64,000 nt of DNA from Capitulum mitella (taxonomy: Eukaryota; Arthropoda; Thecostraca; Pollicipedomorpha; Pollicipedidae): NCBI GenBank assembly GCA_030062745.1, contig CP099852.1, forward strand, positions 20,916,266-20,980,265, written 5' to 3'. The notes under the pieces were generated by a model. That model was given only the letters and a program-made list of their open reading frames with translations. It did no database searches and had not been told where the DNA came from. Below are positions 23,673 to 32,538 of the stretch, one piece after another. The first letter of the stretch is position 1; the number at the start of each line of letters is the position of its first letter. The position numbers and the translations under genes were made by a program.

Positions 23673-24891
23673 CTGCGGGCAATGCCCGAGACCAGCCGTT
23701 TGTAGTGAGGCGGTACGGTACATGCCAGACATCGGTCCGCGCTCAAAGGGCAATGGGCATGGAGAACACAGCTGCCACCACAATGCACCAGACATTCGGG
23801 TTTCCGTATGTTTGATGATGATATGATATATGATCACTCTGCCGGAGATCGTCGGACCACCGTCAGCTGACAATCACAAGAAAACACTGGACCCGCGGGA
23901 CCGCCTGGTTTACCGGGACGGGTCGGCTGCCAGGCCGGTCCGCGCCAGCATCGGAAGGAGGAGAACACAGGATTGTTCACAGTCTTAACTGCAGTGTTTT
24001 CGACCGTCCAGTTTAAGATTGGTCTGATTCTGACACTGCCTCCCCGTGCCAATCGTGTCCGGCCAGCGGCCCGGCGGTTGTAAATGGCGCCAAACTGAAG
24101 AGAAAGGAGCTCTCGTCTCGTCCATACACTATTTGAGAACTGTGTCTGTCTGTCGTCAAATCTTTCCTCCTGTCCAGGGTCCAAACGGATAGGCGGATCG
24201 GCACGTGCCATACACCGTTCGAAAGGTCTCGGGGGCCACCAGAAAATCCATTCATTTTCGTCAAACTGGGACCCGTCGTTGGCGTTTGCCGCGCGCTTAA
24301 AGGGGGAACTTTAGCCCATAAGGATAACACGTACCACGGAAACGCAAAAGGCGGCGAACGTTGTTGCGGTCCCGGCGAATTTCCTCGGCAACCATGGGTC
24401 AGATCGGCTCAAAACGCATCAACCTGAAAAGACAAATAACGAGCAATCGCGTGGCGCAAAACATGTTTCAATGCGCTCCGCCATTGAACGTGCCACGCGC
24501 AAGCGAACGCAATATGAAAAGCTGTTTCTCGTCGTTTTTCAGGATTGGATGTGGTGCTGGCGATCCAGATATAGCACAGTCTCGGACAAAGCATCACGAT
24601 GTAACTCGATGTACCGTTTTTCATTGGTACCGGCAGCCCGGAGGCTTCGACCCACGGTTCGGGTGCGGTCCCGCCTGGAAGCAGACGATACGACGATACA
24701 GTCATTCTCAAACTTCTGATCGATTCCGCTTTAATATCACACAGAGGCTCTTGATTTTTTGCAATGGAAATCGCAGCAGCGTGTAGCCTGTGCTTTTACG
24801 TTCCGTATCAACCGAAAAAATCACCGCATTTAATTGTAGTATGTCCATAACAGGTCGATTAGTAATGTCCTGCATGTGCTAGCGTGGATTT
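23673..24891. other. Probable intron sequence, no exon seen
   Basis: Lies between the fused exon remnants and the retroelement insertion. No domain or repeat recognised. Confidence 0.4.
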
Positions 24892-24900
24892 ATCGGGAAA
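24892..24900. repeat. Target site duplication ATCGGGAAA (retroelement copy 1)
   Basis: Matches 29384-29392 exactly; the two copies flank 24901-29383. Confidence 0.85.
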
Positions 24901-25087
24901 TGGTTGGTTGGTTATTGGGGCTTAGGGGCGCACCGACTGCAGGGTCATTCGGCGCCCATAACTTCTTCAAGTAGCTCCATTAAAAAGAGTCACGACAATT
25001 AATAAAATCCGACGGCGTAATATAACGCAATTATGTCAAGACAAAAAAGTTACCTACAACAGCATACACAAAATAAAACACATGTGA

Positions 25088-28000
25088 CTAGTAGCGTGAA
25101 AAAACCGCAGAAAAACCGACATCCAATAAAAACCGGAACAACTGTCCCGTCTCTATAAAACGAGACTCGTCACTCAGCAAATCCTGCAAAGTGCGAGGAG
25201 TCGTACTGTGGCCAAAGTGCCGCAAACGCTCTGAAGTCAAACCATTGCATGTGATCAGCACATGGTGCACAGTGAGGGGCTCACTGCAGCGGGGGCACAT
25301 CCCTCTCTCTTCGCCCTTTAACAGATGGTGATGCGTTACGTATGTGTGGCCTAGGCGCAAACGGCAGAGAATAACCTCCTCTCGCCGGTTTTCGCGTGAA
25401 CTTGAGGCCCAAGTTCCTAGGCGGGGTTTAATACTTTTGAGCTTATTTGGACCGAGCGCATCCCACTCACGTTGCCACAAGTCATACATATATGACGAAA
25501 ACACACGATAAAAGTCCTTGGCAGGCAATGACATTCGTCGCGTCACACACATGCGTGACGCACGCTTCGCGGCTGCATCGGCTCGTTCGTTGCCAGATAT
25601 CCCCACGTGGCTGGGGATCCAACAGAACGTCACTCTCTTTCCATGTCGGTCTAACGCTGTCAATCGTCTTAAAATATCCTGTATAAGGGGATGACGCGGA
25701 TGGAAACACTTCAGCGCTAAAAGGCTACTCAGCGAGTCTGTAAAAAGTACGTAAAAACCATCGTCGCTTGCCTCAATGAAACACAGCGCCTTGTCGATGG
25801 CCACGAGTTCCGACGTATAAACCGATGCATGAGGTGGCAAAGTAAATGACCGAGTGTCAGGGCCACACACGAAAGCACAGCCCACACCAGCCTCCGTCCT
25901 CGATCCATCGGTGAAAGCAGTCATATGGCCATCGTAGGATGCCATGTGCTCCAGTGCTCTGCACCGTAACTCCTCCGGGGCCACGTCGCGCTTCCGGTTC
26001 TCAGCCAAAGACACGTCCACCACAGGGGACACCAGTTCCCAGGGAGGTATGTCTAGATCGTAAGAACGTGCCACGGACCTCAGTCGCACACCGCTCTCAA
26101 TTAACAGGTCATGGACTCTCACACAGAAAGGAGTGGCTTTCAGAGATCGTCCGGTGCGAAAAAGGGCTATTGTGCTGGAAGAAAACACCGCCTCATATGT
26201 CGGGTGGTCGGGGAACTGAGCTAACTTGCATGCATACCGCAGCCCGAGCACCTTCCGTCGCAAAGCCAGGGGTGGCTCATTAGCTTCCACCAAGATACTA
26301 GCGGTGGGAGACGTTCTGAAGGCACCCGTAGCAATGCGCAAGGCAGAGTTGTGCACTGTGTCCAACGTACGCTTGCTGGAATCGCATGCAGAGTCATACA
26401 CAAAACAAGCATAGTCCAACTTAGAGCGAATCAGGGATCTGTATAGACGGAGCAACGTCACTCTGTCCGCACCGTACGATGTACCTGCGACACACTTTAA
26501 AACGTTCAGTGATTTAAAACACTTCTCACGCAGCGATTTAAAATGGTCCCTGTACGTCAATCGTTTGTCAAATTGCAGTCCAAGAAACCGCACTACTGGC
26601 TCCGACGGAATCAGTTTCCCGTACAGTTGCACAGATAAAGCGGGACAGCCACGGCGAGAGCGGCAAAAGTGGCACGCAACTGTTTTTGACGTCGAGAAAC
26701 GGAAGCCATTTGCCAGGCTCCACTTCTCCAAGCGGCCGACGGCCAGCTGCAACTGCCTCTCCATCGAGATAGCACTGGACGCCTTACACCATATTGCCAG
26801 ATCGTCGACGAACAGTGACCTTCCTACAGAGCGAGGCAGTCTGTCTACCACATCGTTAATCATAATGGCAAAGAGTGTCACACTTAACACACCACCCTGA
26901 GGCACGCCGTTCACCTGCAGAAACCGGTCAGAAAAGTGCTTTCCTACACGAACACGGAAAAAACGGTCATCCAAGTAGTTCTGTAAAAAGACGCCCATAC
27001 GACCACGAATGCCTTGCCCAAAGGCCTTCAAGAGAATGCCGTGTCGCCACGTCGTGTCGTATGCACCCTCGATGTCAAAAAACACACCTCCCACATGACG
27101 TCGTTCCCGAAAAGCAACACGCACTGCTGTGTCTAGGGCTAAAAGGTGGTCCACAGTACTACGGTTTTTCCGGAGACCGCACTGAGCATTGTCAAACACG
27201 TTATTCTTCTCTAAAAACCAGGTTAGGCGGAGGTTAACCATCTTCTCCAAAAGTTTACACAAGGAAGATGTCAGAGATATGGGACGATAATCAAGAGGGT
27301 TTAAACCACTCTTGCCGGGCTTGCACAGTGGGATGACGATGGCCTCTCGCCAGGCCAACGGGAACTCGCCACGGGTCAAAATCGCATTGAACATAGTCAA
27401 CAGTGTCTCAACCGCGCAATGTGGAAGGTGTCGAAGCATATCGTTATGCACTTCGTCTGGGCCCTCCGACACACTGCGCAGGGACGATATTGCTGACCTG
27501 AGTTCAGCCATTGTGAACACTTCGTTATACGAGTGCTGCTCAGAGGTATAAAAGTTCACTGGCGACCGCTCACAGCGAGTTTTGTGACGCACAAACTCAG
27601 GATCGGCGCCGCCACCCCGGCACCGCTCTGCGAGGGCGCGGCCGATCTCGTTGGCAACGGCAGCAGGGTGAAACACGTCATGGCCGTGCACGCGCAGCAC
27701 GGGCAGCGGCGCAGAGCAATGTCGGCCCCCTATCCTCTTGATGCGGTCCCAGACCTCCGAAGTGCGGGTGGAGCGGTTCAGGCCACCCACATACTCTCGC
27801 CATGACCGCCGTTTCGCCTCCAAGATAACACGGCGTGCCGAGGCCCTCGCTTGTCGAAAAGCGATCAAATTATCAAGTGTACTGCAACGGTCGAATGCCC
27901 TGTAAGCTCGCCTGCGTGTACGAATGGCGTCTCTACACGCTTTCGTCCACCATGGCACTGGTGGGCGGCGGGGAGCACCAGATGTTTTGGGGATGCTTTG

Positions 28001-28822
28001 TCCGGCTGACTGCACGATCATCTCGGTAAATTCGTCCACCGACATCGGACGCTCCTCCGGCTGACGCCAACGCATGGCCAATTCAACCTGTTCCTCAAAC
28101 TGGCCCCAGTCAGCACGCCGAAGCAACCACCGTGGTGGCCTTGAGCCGAGCACGGCACCGTCCTTATAGTGCAGCCATACTGGCAAGTGATCGCTTCCGC
28201 ATGGGTCGTCATCAACCGACCACGTCAAGTACTGCATCATCTGTGGGCTACAAATGCTCAGGTCTAGAGCCGATGTTTGTCCGGAAGGCAAAGTAAAATG
28301 TGTTTTGGCTCCAGTATTTAAAAGACATAGTGATTCGTCGTTCAACAAGCTTTCTAAAAGTCGACCACGTGTGTCGGTGTTGTCGCAACCCCAATTAGTA
28401 TGGTGAGCATTAAAATCACCTAAAAGCAGGAAAGGTGCAGGCAGCCCTGCAACCAGACGCCGGAGCTCCAACGTGGGAAAAACACAACCAGGCGCCAAAT
28501 ACACTGAGCACAGTGTTACTTGACGGCGTCCCAAGTGCGACCTCACTGCCACAGCCTGCACATCAGCGCGCACGTCGAGCCGCTGGGTGGGAACACCATG
28601 GTGAACGGCTAGTAGGACCCCACCGTGCGCAACGGTGTCGACTGGCTCGTCGCGACGAAATATGCTGTAACCTTTGAGACTAAAACAAGTGTTTGGTGCC
28701 AGTTTTGTCTCCTGGAGGCCAACAGCAAATGGGCAACGCCGTCTCAGAAGAGCCTGCAGATCACTGGCGCTCGACCTAACACCTCTACAGTTCCACTGTA
28801 AAATGACCTGTATAAGGTCGGG
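25088..28822 (-). CDS. Retroelement ORF2: endonuclease, RT, RNase H
   Basis: The frame is open from 28822 to the stop at 25088, about 1244 codons. It has no early ATG, and the stop of ORF1 (28785-28787) lies within its first codons, so reinitiation or frameshifting from ORF1 is likely. Domains in order: AP-endonuclease (LQWNCRGVRSS at the start, ETKL, GDFNAHHTNWG, SALDLSIC, GSDHLPVWLH); reverse transcriptase (YRPISLTSSLCKLLEKMV, FFDIEGAYDTTWR, NGVPQGGVLS, and the catalytic FVDDLAIW, with FVDD for the commoner YADD/FADD); RNase H (FTDGSRTEAGVGCAF, YTSELVAIDKAL, FTDSLSSL, WIPSHVGISGNERADAA); and a C-terminal CPRCSEPLTVHHVLITC zinc-binding motif. RNase H plus this order places it in the I group. 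There are no stops or frameshifts, so it could still be catalytically competent. Confidence 0.93.
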   Translation of the reverse strand, partial: PDLIQVILQWNCRGVRSSASDLQALLRRRCPFAVGLQETKLAPNTCFSLKGYSIFRRDEPVDTVAHGGVLLAVHHGVPTQRLDVRADVQAVAVRSHLGRRQVTLCSVYLAPGCVFPTLELRRLVAGLPAPFLLLGDFNAHHTNWGCDNTDTRGRLLESLLNDESLCLLNTGAKTHFTLPSGQTSALDLSICSPQMMQYLTWSVDDDPCGSDHLPVWLHYKDGAVLGSRPPRWLLRRADWGQFEEQVELAMRWRQPEERPMSVDEFTEMIVQSAGQSIPKTSGAPRRPPVPWWTKACRDAIRTRRRAYRAFDRCSTLDNLIAFRQARASARRVILEAKRRSWREYVGGLNRSTRTSEVWDRIKRIGGRHCSAPLPVLRVHGHDVFHPAAVANEIGRALAERCRGGGADPEFVRHKTRCERSPVNFYTSEQHSYNEVFTMAELRSAISSLRSVSEGPDEVHNDMLRHLPHCAVETLLTMFNAILTRGEFPLAWREAIVIPLCKPGKSGLNPLDYRPISLTSSLCKLLEKMVNLRLTWFLEKNNVFDNAQCGLRKNRSTVDHLLALDTAVRVAFRERRHVGGVFFDIEGAYDTTWRHGILLKAFGQGIRGRMGVFLQNYLDDRFFRVRVGKHFSDRFLQVNGVPQGGVLSVTLFAIMINDVVDRLPRSVGRSLFVDDLAIWCKASSAISMERQLQLAVGRLEKWSLANGFRFSTSKTVACHFCRSRRGCPALSVQLYGKLIPSEPVVRFLGLQFDKRLTYRDHFKSLREKCFKSLNVLKCVAGTSYGADRVTLLRLYRSLIRSKLDYACFVYDSACDSSKRTLDTVHNSALRIATGAFRTSPTASILVEANEPPLALRRKVLGLRYACKLAQFPDHPTYEAVFSSSTIALFRTGRSLKATPFCVRVHDLLIESGVRLRSVARSYDLDIPPWELVSPVVDVSLAENRKRDVAPEELRCRALEHMASYDGHMTAFTDGSRTEAGVGCAFVCGPDTRSFTLPPHASVYTSELVAIDKALCFIEASDDGFYVLFTDSLSSLLALKCFHPRHPLIQDILRRLTALDRHGKRVTFCWIPSHVGISGNERADAAAKRASRMCVTRRMSLPAKDFYRVFSSYMYDLWQREWDALGPNKLKSIKPRLGTWASSSRENRREEVILCRLRLGHTYVTHHHLLKGEERGMCPRCSEPLTVHHVLITCNGLTSERLRHFGHSTTPRTLQDLLSDESRFIETGQLFRFLLDVGFSAVFSRY

Positions 28823-29383
28823 TTAAAAGGGTCTTAAAACACAGCGTCCCGGGATATAAAAGAAGCATCAGCACCTGCAGGAACACTAAAACAGTCACTG
28901 CAAGTGGAAGATTAAAGTGTTCAAAAGAAGTGGTCAGCCCTTTTGCAAGGTCATAACCCTCCCGTGACTGGACGACCTTCTGCAGAGCTGCCGCGCACCT
29001 TGGCCCTGCCCCCGTCCGTCGGGGACACAGGCCAAGGCGGCGGGCGTTTTGTTGTCCGGCCCGCGGCCGGGGAGGACGACGCCGACCCACCCCGCGCCGG
29101 AGCAGGGGGAGGGCCCATGGCCGCGCCATCGCCAGACGGCGACGGATGGGCCCGGGCCGGCGCAACCGTCGGCCCCACGCCCCGGGCCGCGCGACCCGCA
29201 GCCCCCAGATCTGGAGCACCCGGGCGCACGGTGACACCCGTACTCCGCGGCGCCCCAGGACGGGAAGCCCCGCCCGAGAGCTGCGCCCCCGACGGAGCGG
29301 TCACCGGGGAACGTCTCGAGGCCGCGGCACGAGGCGGCGTGGGCGGCGCGGACGCGGGGGACGCAACAGGTCCCGGTGGAGAG
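28785..29383 (-). CDS. Retroelement ORF1 3' part (5'-truncated)
   Basis: An open minus-strand frame ends at 28785 with PYTGHFTVEL, overlapping the start of ORF2 by about 38 bases in another frame. The 5' part of this segment is very GC-rich, and a second frame there is a Pro/Ala/Ser-rich stretch (SPASAPPTPPRAAASRRSPV), so which frame is coding over 28951-29383, and whether a frameshift joins them, is uncertain. No CCHC knuckles are visible. ORF1 of I-group elements encodes the RNA-binding, Gag-like protein. The start codon is lost by truncation. Confidence 0.5.
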
Positions 29384-29392
29384 ATCGGGAAA

Positions 29393-30130
29393 AAAGAATT
29401 CATGCCGGCTGCAGTCATAGGTTCAAGTCACAGCTCAATAGAATGAATAGCGCACACGTTCCCCACACTCCAGGATTCGCGAAGTTAAAAACTCGGCTCT
29501 TCCAAGAGACAGTGACTCGAAATGGGCACCCTCTCAAAAGAAACTGGACAGTGCATCGCATAACGTCCTATGTGCGTTTAAGCAGAATGATCGAGGGCAA
29601 AGAGGAAAATCGCAATTCTCCATGTCTTTTCACTTTTTGTGTCGGACATAGAGACCGTCGCCAAGATCAGATGATGAAAGCAAGATGCAAAATAAAATCA
29701 AGGGCATTTGGAAATGGGGCCTGTCGTGTACAGGAACGCCCAGCAAGAAGCTCGTTACCGTCACTTATCATCCGCGCTCCAAAGCCAAAAACCATTCAAT
29801 GATCCCAAAACCAACCAAAGATCCCAAGGTGAGACTGCTCTGAAACCTGAACTCTTAGAAACCGGGCAATTCAGCGTCCTTAAACCTTGGTTAACGAAGT
29901 AAGCGGCAAGCCCTAGTCTGAGCTGAAACAAGACGTTTCGCTCATGCAACAAAGCCGGCCTGCAATAGCTGGCTGACTGTCACCGACTGACTGATGACTG
30001 ATACCCGGCTACTGTGGCAAACAAAACCATGCATCGATTATGGACTGGGATTATTGTGAGCGTTTCGAGGGTTTGGCCGTTGACCGTTCGACCACTGGTG
30101 ATCCCGGGCTGCTGAGGCCACCGCGCTCAC
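29393..30130. other. Probable intron of copy C, no exon seen
   Basis: Sequence between the retroelement and the 132-bp exon at 30131-30262. No domain or repeat recognised. Confidence 0.4.
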
Positions 30131-31166
30131 CTGCAGGACCACGCGCCGGAAGACGAGGGCGTACCCGTGTACGCGCTCCTGGTGGCCGTGGGCGCTGCAG
30201 TGCCGCTCGGCCGTCTCGGTGGAGTGAGCACGGACCTCAGCGGCCGTGGCGGCGCTGAAGCCCGGCAGACGGCCGGCGGCACGGAGTTGGCGATCCTGGC
30301 AACAGCGACGCCCACCTTCAGTTCAGTCACGGCCACGGCAGTCGGCTCTAGCGTGTCAGTCACGGCTGACCATGCGCGCGGAAAGAACTGCGAATGCGGC
30401 TTTCGCGGCCACGGCTCAACGACACCCGAACACAACACACAAACACACACACGGACAAACGGAACGCGCCCAGAAGACCGACGGCGATCACTGAACGCGC
30501 CGAGAAAGTGCGCAGTGCAACGAACGTTTGTCATTTTTGCGAATCAGCAGCAGCAGAGAGACGTGGTGCAAACAGAGGGCGTGTACGCAGATCTGGTGCA
30601 GTGCACGTGGTTGTCGAACTCGTGACCTGTCGGGGCGCCGGCCCCAGCCCCGGCTCGGCGGCGGCAGCCTGCAGGGTGGCGTCCAGGACGACGATGGACG
30701 TCCTGACGCCGGGCAGCACGGCCTGCGTCGCGCCTGCAGCACGGAGCGAGGGCGACGACGGGTCATACGCAACGCAGGGAACACCGTCTCGCGCAGTGCG
30801 TCGATATGCCTTCTGCATTTCCTGGCATCGTGTCGTGACACGTTGCCCTCATTCGTCCGCCGTAGCGTCCGGCAGCCTTCAGGCGTCCGACCGTACGCGC
30901 GGAAACTGACCACCGTGCCGGCCGGCTATCGAGCCACTCGGGACGGCTTTGATGAAGAACACACTGCACGTCACCGCCAGGAGACCCTGGGCGAAGGAGC
31001 TCTCATCTCACCTGCGGGTTCGGCGTGACTGACGAGGGGTCGGAGCACACCCATGAAGAACTGAAGTGCGCTCCAGACCTACTCCGTCACAACGACCAGG
31101 ATCTGCCCGACGTCCTGCACACCGTGACCACGACCAGCTGCATCCACCGTCATCTGTCTCACGCGC
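30131..31166 (-). pseudogene. YR-like gene copy C: catalytic exons, decayed
   Basis: Minus-strand exons matching the recombinase domain of the plus copy: 31012-31166 (Lys-box exon, fused to the 60-bp minisatellite and carrying an indel, so the SKTLG lysine segment is gone although VVVTEWVW is still readable in another frame), 30627-30733 (AVLPGVRTSIVVLDATLQAA, 107 bp instead of 155, ending 16 codons early at a CAG/GTCACG donor) and 30131-30262 (132 bp, GFSAATAAEVRAHSTETAER then HCSAH). In the last exon the acceptor CAG has become CCG, and the predicted nucleophilic Tyr codon TAC has become TGC (Cys). The downstream exons lie beyond the retroelement at 23.5-23.7 kb. The copy is clearly dead as a recombinase. 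Confidence 0.75.
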
Positions 31167-32025
31167 CTGTGGAGCGACACACGGTCACCACGACCAGCTG
31201 CATCCACCGTCATCTGTCTCACGCACCTGTGGAGCGACACACGGTCACCACGACCAGCTGCATCCACCGTCATCTGTCTCACGCGCCTGTCGAGCGACAC
31301 ACGGTCACCACGACCAGCTGCATCCACCGTCATCTGTCTCACGCGCCTGTGGAGCGACACACGGTCACCACGACCAGCTGCATCCACCGTCATCTGTCTC
31401 ACGCGCCTGTCGAGCGACACACGGTCACCACGACCAGCTGCATCCACCGTCATCTGTCTCACGCGCCTGTCGAGCGACACACGGTCACCACGACCAGCTG
31501 CATCCACCGTCATCTGTCTCACGCGCCTGTGGAGCGACACACGGTCACCACGACCAGCTGCATCCACCGTCATCTGTCTCACGCGCCTGTGGAGCGACAC
31601 ACGGTCACCACGACCAGCTGCATCCACCGTCATCTGTCTCACGCGCCTGTGGAGCGACACACGGTCACCACGACCAGCTGCATCCACCGTCATCTGTCTC
31701 ACGCGCCTGTCGAGCGACACACGGTCACCACGACCAGCTGCATCCACCGTCATCTGTCTCACGCGCCTGTCGAGCGACACACGGTCACCACGACCAGCTG
31801 CATCCACCGTCATCTGTCTCACGCGCCTGTCGAGCGACACACGGTCACCACGACCAGCTGCATCCACCGTCATCTGTCTCACGCGCCTGTGGAGCGACAC
31901 ACGGTCACCACGACCAGCTGCATCCACCGTCATCTGTCTCACGCGCCTGTGGAGCGACACACGGTCACCACGACCAGCTGCATCCACCGTCATCTGTCTC
32001 ACGCGCCTGTGGGGCGACACACGGT
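31120..32025 (-). repeat. 60-bp minisatellite built from an intron/exon junction
   Basis: Fourteen full 60-bp units (31141-31980) plus partial ends, nearly identical; the main variation is one base (CTGTGGAG or CTGTCGAG). On the minus strand each unit contains CGCTCCACAG followed by the start of the Lys-box exon of the YR-like gene (compare TTCACAGGTGCGCGAGACAG at 51722 and CCTTGGCAG before 38841). As 60 is a multiple of three and the unit lacks stops, frames of 331-395 codons are open on both strands. Within the exon frame used by other copies, each unit ends in TGA. Confidence 0.93.
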
Positions 32026-32538
32026 CATTGCGATTCGTTTCATACCGACGGCCAGACAAGGTTTGCCACCCCACAGTTTGCAGTCAAAGCCGCCGCTGTC
32101 GCCGCCGATAGCTCGTGTTGGTGAAGGTGCACGGTTGGCGCGCGCAGACGAGACGAGGTGCGCTTACAAACAACGTTGCCTGGTGCGGAGGCGTTCACCG
32201 CCGGCGCAGTGAGAGACCTGCACCCGTCTGCGGACGGACAGGTCATGTGGACGACTGCGCTAATGCGAGGACGTTTCATGATGTGAACTCGGGGACCGCG
32301 CGTTTGTTTTTTGTTACTTTTTTGTTACTTTTTGTTTTTTGGTAGTGCGATCACGCTCATATTATCCTCATATTCGAAACGCAGGAGCCTGGGCGTAATA
32401 TGTTAGAAGAGTGTGTTATACTGGGGGGAGGAGGATGCGGGCATTGACAGATCAGAGATTCATGGAGTTTCAGGTTTATGGATGTTAATGGAGGTTCAGG
32501 GGGTTGGGAAAACTGCACAGTGTCATGTACGAAATCCG
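32026..32538. other. Centre between the diverging gene arms, no exon seen
   Basis: Separates minus-strand copy C from plus-strand copy P1. Contains T-rich runs (TTTGTTACTTTTTGTTTTTT at about 32320-32341). No promoter motif could be assigned with confidence. Confidence 0.4.

Larger units (their letters stand above)
24901..29383 (-). mobile_element. I-group non-LTR retroelement, near-intact copy 1
   Basis: Element of 4483 bp on the minus strand, bounded by ATCGGGAAA at 24892-24900 and 29384-29392, a 9-bp target duplication. The 5' end (29383) is truncated within ORF1: the second copy (59051-63780) continues further. The 3' end lacks poly(A) and finishes with AACC repeats after a conserved GCGCCCCTAAGCCCCAATAA stretch. 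ORF2 is uninterrupted. The element inserted between the last catalytic exon and the second proline-rich exon of YR-like gene copy C. Confidence 0.92.

Noticed and set aside
31120-32025. CRISPR-like array
   Set aside because: Units are contiguous 60-bp repeats without unique spacers, in a eukaryotic setting; it is a minisatellite.
31025-32212. Frames of 331-395 codons on both strands
   Set aside because: A 60-bp stop-free repeat keeps its frame automatically; the minus frame differs from the exon frame used by the gene copies.
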